The notes below the pieces were generated by a model that saw only the letters and a program-made list of their open reading frames with translations, made no database searches and was not told the DNA's origin. From Peptoniphilaceae bacterium (GTDB lineage: Bacteria > Bacillota > Clostridia > Tissierellales > Peptoniphilaceae): a DNA stretch of 64,000 nt. The stretch is from NCBI GenBank assembly GCA_022769085.1, contig JALEKO010000013.1, positions 1-64,000 on the forward strand, read 5' to 3'. The position numbers and the translations under genes were made by a program. Positions 19,466-29,841 of this stretch are shown here, in pieces; within the stretch, counting starts at the first letter, position 1, and every line of letters begins with the position of its first letter.

Positions 19466-20307
19466 AACTTTACTCACAAAAAACAATTAAGCAAATAATT
19501 GATGCATTTGGATTCCAATTTTCTAAATCACTTGGTCAAAATTTTCTTACAGACTATAATATTGTAAGAAAAATTGTTGAAGTAGCTGATATTGAAAATA
19601 AATATGTGCTAGAAATAGGTCCTGGAATTGGAACACTTACAGATGAAATTAGAAAATCAGCAAAAAAAGTCGTTTCAGTTGAGATTGATAATGATTTAAT
19701 TCCAATACTTTTTTCAAATTTCTCTGGAATAGAAAATGTAAAAATAATACACAAAGATTTTTTAAAAATAAATTTAGAAAAACTTTGTAATGATGAATTT
19801 AGTGGAGAAAAATTTAGTGTTGTTTCAAATTTACCATACAATATAACATCTCCTGTTATAGAAAAACTGTTAAAAAGCAATACAAAAATAGAAAAAATGA
19901 CTTTAATGGTTCAAAAAGAAATGGCAATGAGAATGCTTGCAAAAGTCAATGAAAAAAATTATTCTTCACTTTCTTTACTTGTTTGTTTTTATTCAAAAGC
20001 GGAAATGAAATTTAAAGTTCCAAATACGGTTTTTATTCCAAAACCAAAAGTTGATAGTGCAGTTGTTACAATGATTCCTGAACTTTATGATGAAACAGTA
20101 AACAGAAATTTATTAAACGATCTTATAAGAGCTGCATTTAATAAGAGAAGAAAAACAATATTAAATTCTTTAAGCGATATTGAAGAAAAAGAAAATTTAA
20201 AAGAAATTTTTAAAAGCTTAAATTTAAATGAAAATTTGAGATCTGAAAATTTAAATATCGACGATTACATCAACTTAGCAAATGAAATTGAAAAAAAAAG
20301 ACAATAA
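19462..20307 (+). CDS. rsmA: 16S rRNA dimethyladenosine transferase
   Basis: SLGQNFLTDYNIV, LEIGPGIGTLT, SNLPYNITSP. Confidence 0.96.
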   Translation: MKLYSQKTIKQIIDAFGFQFSKSLGQNFLTDYNIVRKIVEVADIENKYVLEIGPGIGTLTDEIRKSAKKVVSVEIDNDLIPILFSNFSGIENVKIIHKDFLKINLEKLCNDEFSGEKFSVVSNLPYNITSPVIEKLLKSNTKIEKMTLMVQKEMAMRMLAKVNEKNYSSLSLLVCFYSKAEMKFKVPNTVFIPKPKVDSAVVTMIPELYDETVNRNLLNDLIRAAFNKRRKTILNSLSDIEEKENLKEIFKSLNLNENLRSENLNIDDYINLANEIEKKRQ

Positions 20308-20336
20308 AGTAAAATATTTTTATATAGGAGGAAAAT

Positions 20337-20567
20337 ATGTCAAAAGTAAAAGTTTATACATCAAGTACATGCAGATATTGTAAAGCAGTAAAAGCATTTT
20401 TTGATGAAAATAATGTAGAATATGAAGAAAAAAATATAGATAGAGATAGAGAAGCTTTAAATGAACTTATTGAAAAAGGTCATAGAGGAGTTCCGGTAAT
20501 TGATATAGACGGAGAAGAAATTGTAGGTTTTGATAAAGAAAGACTCCAGAAAGCACTTCATTTATAA
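20337..20567 (+). CDS. Glutaredoxin family protein
   Basis: VYTSSTCRYCKAVKAFFDENNVEYEEKNID, GVPVIDIDGEEIVGFD. Confidence 0.9.
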   Translation: MSKVKVYTSSTCRYCKAVKAFFDENNVEYEEKNIDRDREALNELIEKGHRGVPVIDIDGEEIVGFDKERLQKALHL

Positions 20568-20576
20568 AAATATTTT

Positions 20577-20606
20577 GGCACGAAAGTAAATTTTCGTGCC
20601 TTTTTA
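20577..20606 (+). terminator. Terminator
   Basis: GGCACGAAA-N6-TTTCGTGCC followed by TTTTT. Confidence 0.85.
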
Positions 20607-20704
20607 ATTTAAAAATTAAGAATAAAAACATAAATTAATTATGAAAACCTTTTTTGATTTTTTATTTTTTTTATTATAAAATGTTATTTGGATAGGAGGA
20701 TTAA

Positions 20705-21901
20705 ATGATAGATCACAAATTTAATTTTAAAAAAGCATCGGAACTTTTAAAACCTGTAATAAGAAACACTACACTTATAAAGTCTGATTACTTTTCTGAT
20801 ATTTCAAATAATAATGTTTATATAAAGCCTGAAAATTTACAAATGACAGGTTCATTTAAAATAAGAGGAGCATATAATAAAATTTCAAAATTAAATGAAG
20901 ATGAAAAAAACAGAGGAATAATCACAGCATCAGCAGGAAATCATGCACAGGGAGTATCTTTTTCTGCAAAAACTCAAAATATTGAGGCAATAATTTGTAT
21001 GCCAGAACAAACGCCGATGATTAAGGTAGATGGGACTTTAAAATATGGAGCGAAAGTAAGATTACAAGGAAGTAATTTCGATCAGACAAATGAATATGCA
21101 ATGAATTTGTCAAAAACTCAAGGATATACATATATTCCTCCATATGATGATTATGATGTAATTGAAGGCCAAGGAACTATAGCTTTTGAAATTCTAAAAG
21201 AAAATCCTGAAATTGATTATATTTTAGTTCCTGTAGGTGGAGGAGGATTAATTTCAGGAGTTGCACTTTGTGCAAAAGAAATAAATCCTAAAATAAAAAT
21301 AATTGGAGTAGAACCAAAAAATGCAGCAAGTATGCAAAAGTCTGTAAAATGTAATAAAATAATTAAATTAGATTCAACCGATACAATTGCAGATGGGACT
21401 GCTGTTGCAAAAGTTGGAGAAAAAACTTTTGAGATTTGTAAAGATTACGTAGATGGTTGGATTTCAATAACAGAAGATGAATTATTAGAATCATTTATTG
21501 AGCTAATTGAAAAACATAAACTTGTTTCCGAGCCTTCAGGACTACTTTCAATTGCAGCAGTAAAAAAATTAGATTTTTTCAATAAAAATATATGTTGTAT
21601 AATAAGTGGTGGAAATATTGATATGTCATTTGTTTCTCAATTAATTGATAAAGGACTTTTTGTTTCAAATAGAATTCATACTTTTAGACTTGAAATTTCT
21701 AATACCCCTGGTTCACTTGAAAAATTGCTTTCTATTTTTGCTCAGACAAAGGCAAATATTATGTCTATTTATCATGACCTTTGGGGAGAGGCAAGTAGAT
21801 ATAAAAATATTTTTGTTGAAATAACTGCAGAAATAAATGGTAGTGACCATTTACAGAAAATAATCGAAAAGTTGCAAAAGGAAGGTTATAAAATAGATTA
21901 A
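20705..21901 (+). CDS. ilvA: Threonine ammonia-lyase (with C-terminal ACT domain)
   Basis: PLP motif GSFKIRGAYNK, SAGNHAQGV, GGGGLISG; ACT-like C-terminus. Confidence 0.92.
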   Translation: MIDHKFNFKKASELLKPVIRNTTLIKSDYFSDISNNNVYIKPENLQMTGSFKIRGAYNKISKLNEDEKNRGIITASAGNHAQGVSFSAKTQNIEAIICMPEQTPMIKVDGTLKYGAKVRLQGSNFDQTNEYAMNLSKTQGYTYIPPYDDYDVIEGQGTIAFEILKENPEIDYILVPVGGGGLISGVALCAKEINPKIKIIGVEPKNAASMQKSVKCNKIIKLDSTDTIADGTAVAKVGEKTFEICKDYVDGWISITEDELLESFIELIEKHKLVSEPSGLLSIAAVKKLDFFNKNICCIISGGNIDMSFVSQLIDKGLFVSNRIHTFRLEISNTPGSLEKLLSIFAQTKANIMSIYHDLWGEASRYKNIFVEITAEINGSDHLQKIIEKLQKEGYKID

Positions 21902-23355
21902 TGAAAATAAAAGACTTTATTTCAGATATAGATTTTATAGAAAAAAAAATTTACGACAATGAAGATATAAAAAATGTTACAAGTGACTCAAGAGATGTAA
22001 GAGAAAATTATGCATTTGTAGCAATAAAAGGATATGAGGTTGACGGTCATAAATTTATTGATAATGCAATTAAAAATGGGGCAAAGTTAATTGTTTATAC
22101 TGAAGAAATAGATTTTAGAGAAGATATAAGTTATATAAAAGTTGAAGATGCAAGAAAAGCATTAGCACAAGTTTCAAATATTATTACTAATAATCCTTCT
22201 AAAAGTCAGCTTTTATTTGGAATAACAGGAACTAATGGGAAGACCACTGTTTCAAGTATGATTTTTTTCCTTTTGAAATATTTTAAAGGGAAAAGCGTAA
22301 TGATTGGTACAAATGGATCTTACTATGGAAGTAAAAATGATGATAAATGGATAAATACAAATAATACAACTCCAGAAGTAAATGAAATAAATGACATTTT
22401 AAAAAAAGGACTTGATGAAGGATATAAAAATGCAGTGATTGAAGCATCAAGCCATGCACTTTATTTAAAAAGAGTTTATGGATTTGATTTTGATTATGGT
22501 ATATTTAATAATCTATCGGAAGAACATCTTGATTTTCACGAAACTATGGAAAATTATTTTGATGCAAAAATGCTTTTACTTGAAATGTCAAAAAAGAAAG
22601 TGGTAAATTTTGATGATATTTATGGGAAAAAAGCAAAAGAAAGATTTAAAGATGCCATAACATTTGGAAGCTCTGATAGCGATTATAATATTTCAGATAT
22701 AAAAATAAAAGATGATAAATTACTTTTTAAAATAAATTCAGTTGATTTTAAACTTAATACAATTGCAAAGTTTAATGCATATAATGCTCTTGCTGCAGTA
22801 GCAGTATTAAATGATATGGGATATTCTCTTTATGAACTTTCAAAAGCACTTGAAAAATTTAAAGGTGTAAAGGCAAGATTTGAATATCTTGAAAATCCTT
22901 TTGGGTTTAATATTATTCTTGATTTTGCACACACACCAAAATCTTTTGATGAACTTTTAAAAGCAGTTCCTAAAGGACATAAAATTTATGCAGTTTATGG
23001 TCTTAATGGTACAAGGACATATGAAAATAGGAAGGCAATGGGAGAAATTGCAGCAAAAAATAAAGTTTTTTCAATAGTTACGATGGATGATCCAAAATTT
23101 GATACGGCAGAGCAGATAGCAAGTGATATTGTTGATGGAATAAAAGAAAATAATGGGGAATATGTAGTAAATATAAATAGAAAAGAAGCACAAAGATATG
23201 CAATTGACCATGCACAAAAAGGTGACTATATACTTTTAGTTGGAAAAGGTGATGAGGACTTTCTGAAAATAATAGGAAATAACAAAATTCCTTTTAGTGA
23301 AAGAGGACTTCTTAAAGAAGTAATTGATGAAAAATGCAAAGAATTGCAGTCATAG
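21901..23355 (+). CDS. murE: UDP-N-acetylmuramyl tripeptide synthetase (MurE family)
   Basis: GITGTNGKTTVSSM, NTNNTTPEVNEI, EASSHAL, DFAHTPKSFDELL. Confidence 0.92.
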   Translation: MKIKDFISDIDFIEKKIYDNEDIKNVTSDSRDVRENYAFVAIKGYEVDGHKFIDNAIKNGAKLIVYTEEIDFREDISYIKVEDARKALAQVSNIITNNPSKSQLLFGITGTNGKTTVSSMIFFLLKYFKGKSVMIGTNGSYYGSKNDDKWINTNNTTPEVNEINDILKKGLDEGYKNAVIEASSHALYLKRVYGFDFDYGIFNNLSEEHLDFHETMENYFDAKMLLLEMSKKKVVNFDDIYGKKAKERFKDAITFGSSDSDYNISDIKIKDDKLLFKINSVDFKLNTIAKFNAYNALAAVAVLNDMGYSLYELSKALEKFKGVKARFEYLENPFGFNIILDFAHTPKSFDELLKAVPKGHKIYAVYGLNGTRTYENRKAMGEIAAKNKVFSIVTMDDPKFDTAEQIASDIVDGIKENNGEYVVNINRKEAQRYAIDHAQKGDYILLVGKGDEDFLKIIGNNKIPFSERGLLKEVIDEKCKELQS

Positions 23356-24548
23356 GTCTTGGGGCATCTGGATTAGCATTTTGTTCAATGCTTAATTATC
23401 CAAAAATTGCAATTGAAAAAAATGACTTTGCAGGAAGAAAACTTCTTGCCACAGGAAATGGAAGATGCAATTTTACAAATAAAAATTTGTCATATAAAAA
23501 TTACACTTCGAAAGATTCGAATTTTTGTAAAAAAGCACTTTCAAAATTTTCATTAAAAGAAATTTTATCTTATTTCAAAAAAATTGGTATAGATTATGTA
23601 ATGCTTGAAAGTGGTCGTTATTATCCAAAAACAATGTCCGCAAAAACAGTACAGAGCGTTCTTTTAGAAGAAGCTAAAAAAAAATCAAAATTTTTATTTA
23701 ATAAAGAAGTAAAAGATATAGATTTTTTAAATAAAGAGATAATCTGTAAAGATGAAAAAATTTCATATGATTATCTTGTATTGTCTTTTGGTGGAAAAAC
23801 ATTAAAAAAATCAGGGTCAGACGGTAAAATTTTTGAAATTTTGAAAAAAAATAAAATAAAAATTGAAAAATTTCTTCCTGGAATAATAAATTTTGACACC
23901 AAAATAAAACCTACAAAATTAATGAAGGGGACAAAGGTAAAGGCAAAACTAACTTTAACAGTTGATGGAAAATTGGTAAAATATTCTACGGAAGATGTTC
24001 TCTTTCAAGACTATGGAATTTCTGGAACAGCAGTTTTTAACATTTCAAACGAGGCAGTTATTAATCTTGAAAACAACAAAAAGTGTGTATGTTATATAGA
24101 TTTTTGTTATGATTATGAATATGAAAAACTAGTAAGTGAACTAAAAAGAAGAAAAAAATTATTTAAAAATAGAAATATAAATGATTTTCTTTTAGGACTT
24201 GTTCACGAAAAACTGATTTCTGAAATCATTTACAGGTCATTAAGAAAAAAAGTAAAAATAGAAGATCTTTCTGATAAAGAAATAGAAAAAATTGCAAAAA
24301 CTCTTAAATTTTTTGAGTATGAATTAATTTCTCCTCATTCATTTGACAGTGCACAAGTTACAATTGGCGGTGTATCATGTGATGAAATAGACCCTGAAAC
24401 TATGAGGCTTAAAAGATTTGATGGAGTATATATAATAGGTGAGGCTATAGATGTTTCAGGAGACTGTGGTGGGTATAATCTTCAACGGGCTTTTACTTCA
24501 GCTTTTAGTGCCTATAGCAATTTAAAGGAGATATTATGTTTAAAATAA
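23334..24548 (+). CDS. HI0933-like NAD(P)/FAD-dependent oxidoreductase
   Basis: GRKLLATGNGRCNFTN, C-terminal GEAIDVSGDCGGYNLQRAFTSAFSA. Confidence 0.9.
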   Translation: MQRIAVIGLGASGLAFCSMLNYPKIAIEKNDFAGRKLLATGNGRCNFTNKNLSYKNYTSKDSNFCKKALSKFSLKEILSYFKKIGIDYVMLESGRYYPKTMSAKTVQSVLLEEAKKKSKFLFNKEVKDIDFLNKEIICKDEKISYDYLVLSFGGKTLKKSGSDGKIFEILKKNKIKIEKFLPGIINFDTKIKPTKLMKGTKVKAKLTLTVDGKLVKYSTEDVLFQDYGISGTAVFNISNEAVINLENNKKCVCYIDFCYDYEYEKLVSELKRRKKLFKNRNINDFLLGLVHEKLISEIIYRSLRKKVKIEDLSDKEIEKIAKTLKFFEYELISPHSFDSAQVTIGGVSCDEIDPETMRLKRFDGVYIIGEAIDVSGDCGGYNLQRAFTSAFSAYSNLKEILCLK

Positions 24549-25828
24549 AAAGAAAACTAAAAGAATTTAAGAATAAAGGAGAAAAAATAAAAATTGCCCT
24601 TTTAGGGTGTGGAAAAATGGGCTCATCGCTATTAAGCCAAATTTCAAATGTTGATGGAATGGATATTGTTCTTGTAATTGACCACACAAGTGAAAAAGCA
24701 AGAAAAGCATTAATAAATAGCGGAATTAGTGAAGATAAAATTATAGTTACAAATGATATAAAGCAGGCAAGAGAGGCTATAGATAAAGGATTTTTTGTAG
24801 TAAGTGAAAATTATAAATTTAGCTATAAACTTTTTCAAATTCAGGCACTTGTTGATTGTACAGGAAACCCTCCTTTTGGAGCAGAGATTGCTACAAAAGC
24901 AATTCAGTATCATAAACATATAATATCACTTAATGTTGAATGCGATGCTGTAGTTGGACCTATTCTACTAGATATGGCAAAAAAAGCAGGTGTTATTTAT
25001 ACAGGCTCTGCAGGAGATGAGCCAGGAGCTATAATTGATCTTTGTGATTTTGCGATGGGAGCAGGATTTGATGTTCTTTTTGCAGCAAAAGGGAAAAACA
25101 ATCCATTAGATAGAAATGCAACTCCAGATTCTTTAAAAGAAGAGGCACTTTCAAAAGGACTTTCACCGAGAATGCTTACAAGTTTTGTTGATGGTACAAA
25201 CACAATGGTTGAATTAAATGCAGTATGTAACTGCCTAGGGTTTTTACCTGATATAGATGGATGTTATGGAATTGAAACAAATCCTAAAAATGCAACAGAA
25301 GATTATAAACTTGAAATAAATGGAGGAGTTTTTGAAAGTTATAATAGAGTTGATTTTTCACCAGGAATGGCACCTGGAGTTTTTTTAATAGTTACAAGTG
25401 ATAAAGAAGAAGTAAAAGATACAATGAAGTATTTAGGGTATGGAGACGGACCAAATTATCTTTTATTTAGGCCATATCATCTTACAAGTTTAGAAACTCC
25501 TATAAGCATATACAATGCAATTATAGAAAATGAAGCTACAATTGCACCTATTCAAGGGCAGGTTGCAGATACTATTACAATTGCAAAAAGAGATATAAAA
25601 AAGGGAGAAAAAATAGATGGAATTGGTTCTGATAAAGTATATGGGCTTTTAGTCTCACATGATACCCAGCAAAATGGAAATCTTTTACCAATATCTCTTA
25701 TAGATAAAAACACGACTGCAAAAGTTGATATAAAAAAATCAACTCGTATCACATATGATATGGTTAATTTGGATGAAGAATCTACAATTTATGTTTTAAG
25801 AAGAAAACAAGATAGTATGAAACTTTAA
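24536..25828 (+). CDS. NAD(P)-binding oxidoreductase with C-terminal SAF domain
   Basis: IALLGCGKMGSSLL Rossmann start; SAF-like C-terminus (TIAKRDIKKGEKIDGIGSD...). Confidence 0.75.
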   Translation: MFKIKRKLKEFKNKGEKIKIALLGCGKMGSSLLSQISNVDGMDIVLVIDHTSEKARKALINSGISEDKIIVTNDIKQAREAIDKGFFVVSENYKFSYKLFQIQALVDCTGNPPFGAEIATKAIQYHKHIISLNVECDAVVGPILLDMAKKAGVIYTGSAGDEPGAIIDLCDFAMGAGFDVLFAAKGKNNPLDRNATPDSLKEEALSKGLSPRMLTSFVDGTNTMVELNAVCNCLGFLPDIDGCYGIETNPKNATEDYKLEINGGVFESYNRVDFSPGMAPGVFLIVTSDKEEVKDTMKYLGYGDGPNYLLFRPYHLTSLETPISIYNAIIENEATIAPIQGQVADTITIAKRDIKKGEKIDGIGSDKVYGLLVSHDTQQNGNLLPISLIDKNTTAKVDIKKSTRITYDMVNLDEESTIYVLRRKQDSMKL

Positions 25829-25851
25829 ACTTTTATAAATAAACATTTATA

Positions 25852-25892
25852 AAAAAACCTCATTACGAAAATAAAATGTAATGAGGTTTTTT
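25852..25892. terminator. Bidirectional terminator
   Basis: AAAAAACCTCATTAC / GTAATGAGGTTTTTT. Confidence 0.85.
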
Positions 25893-25948
25893 ATTGTGAT
25901 TTTTATTTAATACTAAATAATTTTATAAAAAATATAAAGATAAAAGCA

Positions 25949-26281
25949 TTATTTAATAAATTTATCTATGGCATTTGTTAAATCTTCAATTGTTTTTTCA
26001 TCGTGCGTTTTTACAGCATCTACAATGCAGTGATCTATATGATCTTTTATAATTACTTTTGCAGTTGAGTTAATTGCACCTTTTATTGCTGCAAGTTGAA
26101 CTATTACTTCACTGCAATCTCTTCCAGATTCAACCATTTTCTTTACAGACTCCATATGACCTATAATTTTTGACATTCTATTAAGAACGTTTTTAGTTTG
26201 AGTGTGGGTATGCGTATGATTGTGATGATGATTACATTCTATTTTATTTTCATTTTTTAAATTATCATTTTCTTCTCTCAT
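25949..26281 (-). CDS. CsoR/RcnR-family (DUF156) metal-sensing repressor with His-rich N-terminus
   Basis: MSKIIGHMESVKKMVESGRDCSEVIVQLAAIKGAINSTAKVIIKDHIDHC; N-terminal CNHHHNHTHTHTQ. Confidence 0.88.
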   Translation of the reverse strand: MREENDNLKNENKIECNHHHNHTHTHTQTKNVLNRMSKIIGHMESVKKMVESGRDCSEVIVQLAAIKGAINSTAKVIIKDHIDHCIVDAVKTHDEKTIEDLTNAIDKFIK

Positions 26282-26341
26282 ATAATTACATTACTTAATT
26301 TAATTACTATCTTCAAGATGAATTTTTTATAAAAAATTTAA

Positions 26342-26380
26342 CCCCTTCTGGGGCTTGTATAAAAAAAATATATTTTATAC
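26342..26380. promoter_or_regulatory. Candidate CsoR-family operator and adjacent dyad in divergent promoter region
   Basis: CCCC-TTCT-GGGG (26342-26353) and GTATAAAA-N8-TTTTATAC (26357-26380). Confidence 0.5.
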
Positions 26381-26410
26381 AATGTTTTTAAAAATAAAAT
26401 GGAGGTAAAA

Positions 26411-28003
26411 GTGAGAAAAAAATTTTTAATTAAAACTTTTTTAATTTTCATATGTACAATTTTTATTTCTCTACAATTAAAAGTTTTTGCTAATAAAAAA
26501 GATAATAATGTTGTAGCATTTGTAGGAAATAATATCTTTGAATCAAGCCTTGACCCTATAAAGGGTGCGATGTCTTATGGATATCCTTTTATAAATAATG
26601 CACTTTTAAAAGTTGATAAAAATGGAAAATATATCGGAGATTTAGCTGAAAGTTGGAAAATAAGTGATGATGGTTTAAAGTATACCTATAAATTGAAAAA
26701 TAATATTAAATTTAGTGATGGAAGTAAGTTTGATGCCGATGATGTTGTTTTTACATATAATCTTGTAAAGAAAAATCAGGGAAATAATGAAAATGTAGAC
26801 CTTTCTCAGTTAAAAGATGCTAAAAAAATAGATGAACACACAGTGGAATTTACTTTAAAAAAACCATATTCTCCTTTTTTTGATGTAACAAGTCAACTTC
26901 AAATTGTACCTTCAGATTCTTATGATAGCGAAAAATTTGATACAATGCCAATTGGAACTGGCGCATACAAAGTAATTCAATATGACATTGACCAACAAAT
27001 TATTTTGCAAGAAAATGAAAATTATTTTGAAAAAAAACCTAAAATTAAAAATATAACTTTAGTAAAAATGGATTCTGATACAGCTTTTGCAAAAGCAAAA
27101 TCTGGTCAAATTGATATTGTAATGGTATCAACTTCGTTTTCAAAAGAAAAATTAGATTCTATGAATTTAGAAAAATTTGAAACTATGGATGTAAGAAATG
27201 TAAGTCTTCCTTTGTTAAATGAAAAAGAAATAAAAGTAGATGGTAAAAAAATTAAAGTTGGAAATGATGTTACAAGTGATATAGCCGTTAGAAAGGCACT
27301 TTCAATTGGAATAGATAGACAAAAAATAATAGATAATGCATTTAATTCTATTGGTAAAAAAGCCACTAATTTTACAAATAACTTAGAATGGGCAGCCTCT
27401 TTTGATATAGAAGATAACCAGAAAGATGAAGCAAAAAAAATTCTCGAAGATTCAGGATGGATAGATGAAGATGGGGATGGAATAAGAGAAAAAAACTCTG
27501 TTAAATGTTCATTTGATTTATTTGCACTTGGAGATGATGAGGACAGATATAAGCTTGCAGTTGCTCTATCAAAAGAAGCAAAAAAACTTGGAATAAATAT
27601 CGAAACAAAAATTTCAAGTTGGGATGAAGCAAAAAATATTGAATATAATAGTGCTGTTGTTTGGGGTTGGGGACAATTTAGTCCGACAGTTTTAAATAAT
27701 CTATATAATTCAAAAAAATTTATGAAAGAGGAATATTCAAACGTTGTAGGATTTAATAATACTTTAGTTGATGAAAAAATAAATCAAGCGATATTATCAA
27801 CTGATATTGAAAATACAAATGATCTATGGAAAGAAGTACAAAATGAGGCAAATAAAGAATATCCATATCTTTTCATTGCAAATATTGAACATTGCTATTT
27901 TATAAAAAACAATTTAGATATCAGTAAAGATACTCAAATTCCACATCCCCATGGACACGGAAGCCCTATAATATGCAATATGAAAGATTGGAAGTGGAGA
28001 TAA
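26411..28003 (+). CDS. Nickel/peptide-type ABC transporter substrate-binding protein (NikA-like)
   Basis: SBP_bac_5 pattern; secretion signal; C-terminal HPHGHGSP; start placed at GTG 26411 behind GGAGG (track starts at 26399). Confidence 0.8.
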   Translation: MRKKFLIKTFLIFICTIFISLQLKVFANKKDNNVVAFVGNNIFESSLDPIKGAMSYGYPFINNALLKVDKNGKYIGDLAESWKISDDGLKYTYKLKNNIKFSDGSKFDADDVVFTYNLVKKNQGNNENVDLSQLKDAKKIDEHTVEFTLKKPYSPFFDVTSQLQIVPSDSYDSEKFDTMPIGTGAYKVIQYDIDQQIILQENENYFEKKPKIKNITLVKMDSDTAFAKAKSGQIDIVMVSTSFSKEKLDSMNLEKFETMDVRNVSLPLLNEKEIKVDGKKIKVGNDVTSDIAVRKALSIGIDRQKIIDNAFNSIGKKATNFTNNLEWAASFDIEDNQKDEAKKILEDSGWIDEDGDGIREKNSVKCSFDLFALGDDEDRYKLAVALSKEAKKLGINIETKISSWDEAKNIEYNSAVVWGWGQFSPTVLNNLYNSKKFMKEEYSNVVGFNNTLVDEKINQAILSTDIENTNDLWKEVQNEANKEYPYLFIANIEHCYFIKNNLDISKDTQIPHPHGHGSPIICNMKDWKWR

Positions 28004-28030
28004 AATTAAAAATTTAAAAGGAGTAAAAAA

Positions 28031-29005
28031 TTGAAAATAGTTAAGTTTATTTCATCTGAAATATTTAGAATGATTATTTTAATTATATCTATAAGTATTT
28101 TATCTTTCTTTTTAATAACAAGTGCTCCTATAGATCCTTTAACATCCTATGTTGGAAGTGAAAATTCACTTTCACAAGAGGCTAAAAATGAAATTTCAGA
28201 ATACTGGGGTTTGAATGAAAAAAAACAAGTTAGATTTTTTAAATGGGCTAAAAATGCACTTAATGGAGATTTAGGAGTTTCCATTACTTATAAAAAGTCA
28301 GTATCGAAAGTACTTATTGAAAGATTTTCAAATTCGTTTTTTTTGATGTTTATATCTTGGTTTTTATCTGCAATATTAGGACTTGTTCTTGGAATTAAAA
28401 GTGCAATGAATGAAGGAGGTATTATAGATAAATTTATTAGATTAATGTGTTTTTTTACAAAGTCATCACCTCCTTTTTGGATTGCAATTTTAATTTTAAT
28501 GGTTTTTTCTGTGAAGCTTGGTTTATTTCCATTAGGAATGGCAACGCCACTTGGAAAACTTCAGGAAGATGTCACTTTTTTGGATAGATTTTATCATTTA
28601 GTATTACCATCTCTTTCTCTTATTCTTGTAAGCTTTGGAGATATAGCACTTTTTACGAGAGAAAAATATATTGAAATTATAAATAGTGATTATATTTTAT
28701 ATGCAAAATCAAGAGGAGAAAGTAAAGGAGAAATTGTAAAAAGACATGTGCTTAGAAATATATTAATTCCATTTATAACAATTACATTTTCATCATTTGG
28801 TGAACTTTTTGGAGGAACTGCTTTAATAGAGAGTGTATTTTCATATCCTGGAATTGGAACGGCAACAGTTTCATCAGCTTTAAATGCAGATGTACCTTTG
28901 CTTATTGCAATTTCAATTTTTAGTGCTATATTTGTTTTCTGTGGAAATTTAACTGCTGATATATTATATTTGTTTGTTGATCCTTCAATTAAAAAGGTGT
29001 TTTAA
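28031..29005 (+). CDS. ABC transporter permease (NikB/DppB type)
   Basis: Multi-TM; EYWGLNEKKQVRFFKWAKNALNGDLGVS; TTG start after AGGAG. Confidence 0.85.
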   Translation: MKIVKFISSEIFRMIILIISISILSFFLITSAPIDPLTSYVGSENSLSQEAKNEISEYWGLNEKKQVRFFKWAKNALNGDLGVSITYKKSVSKVLIERFSNSFFLMFISWFLSAILGLVLGIKSAMNEGGIIDKFIRLMCFFTKSSPPFWIAILILMVFSVKLGLFPLGMATPLGKLQEDVTFLDRFYHLVLPSLSLILVSFGDIALFTREKYIEIINSDYILYAKSRGESKGEIVKRHVLRNILIPFITITFSSFGELFGGTALIESVFSYPGIGTATVSSALNADVPLLIAISIFSAIFVFCGNLTADILYLFVDPSIKKVF

Positions 29006-29830
29006 ATGAAAAATAGATTTATTAATAAAAGATTATTGATTTTAATATTTTCAATTTTGGCTTTTTTTTACATAGTATTTTCATTCATTTTTTCAGTAAA
29101 AATAAATGAAAATTTATATGATGTAAATTTTGAAAATAAATTTCTATCTCCAAGTTTAATTCACCCTTTTGGTTGTGATTTTATGGGTAGAGATATGTTT
29201 TTTAGAAGTTTTAAAGCTCTTTCAAACAGTTTAATTATCGGTTTGTCAGCAGCTTTTATAAGTTCAATAATTGCAATTGTTTTTGCTTTTTTTTCGTCAC
29301 TTAATAATAAGTTTATTGATAGATTAATAAATTTTCTAGTTGATCTTTGCATGGGACTTCCTCATCTGGTTTTAATGATTTTAATTTCATTTATGTTTTC
29401 AAAAGGTGTAAAGGGGGTTACTATGGCAATTGCTTTAACTCATTGGCCTACACTTACAAGAATTATAAGAGCTGAAATAATTAAAATTAGGTCTTCGCAA
29501 TATGTGAAAATTTCTCAAAAATTTGGAAAATCAAAAATAAAAATTGCTATAAGTCATATATTTATTAACATACTTCCATCATACATTATAGGGTTAATAT
29601 TACTTTTTCCGCATGCTATAATGCATGAGGCATCTATAACATTTTTAGGATTTGGTCTTCCAAGAGAAATGCCAGCAATAGGAATTATTTTGTCGGAATC
29701 TGTAAACAATATAGCACTTGGAAAATGGCATCTTGTTTTTTTTCCAGGTTTACTACTTCTAATTGAAGTTTTATTGTTTGATTTTTTAGGTGAAACTCTT
29801 AAAACATTTTTAAATCCATCTACAAAGTAA
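29006..29830 (+). CDS. ABC transporter permease (NikC/DppC type)
   Basis: HPFGCDFMGRDMFFR, ALTHWPTLTRIIRAEIIKI. Confidence 0.85.
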   Translation: MKNRFINKRLLILIFSILAFFYIVFSFIFSVKINENLYDVNFENKFLSPSLIHPFGCDFMGRDMFFRSFKALSNSLIIGLSAAFISSIIAIVFAFFSSLNNKFIDRLINFLVDLCMGLPHLVLMILISFMFSKGVKGVTMAIALTHWPTLTRIIRAEIIKIRSSQYVKISQKFGKSKIKIAISHIFINILPSYIIGLILLFPHAIMHEASITFLGFGLPREMPAIGIILSESVNNIALGKWHLVFFPGLLLLIEVLLFDFLGETLKTFLNPSTK

Positions 29831-29841
29831 ACGAGGAAAAT

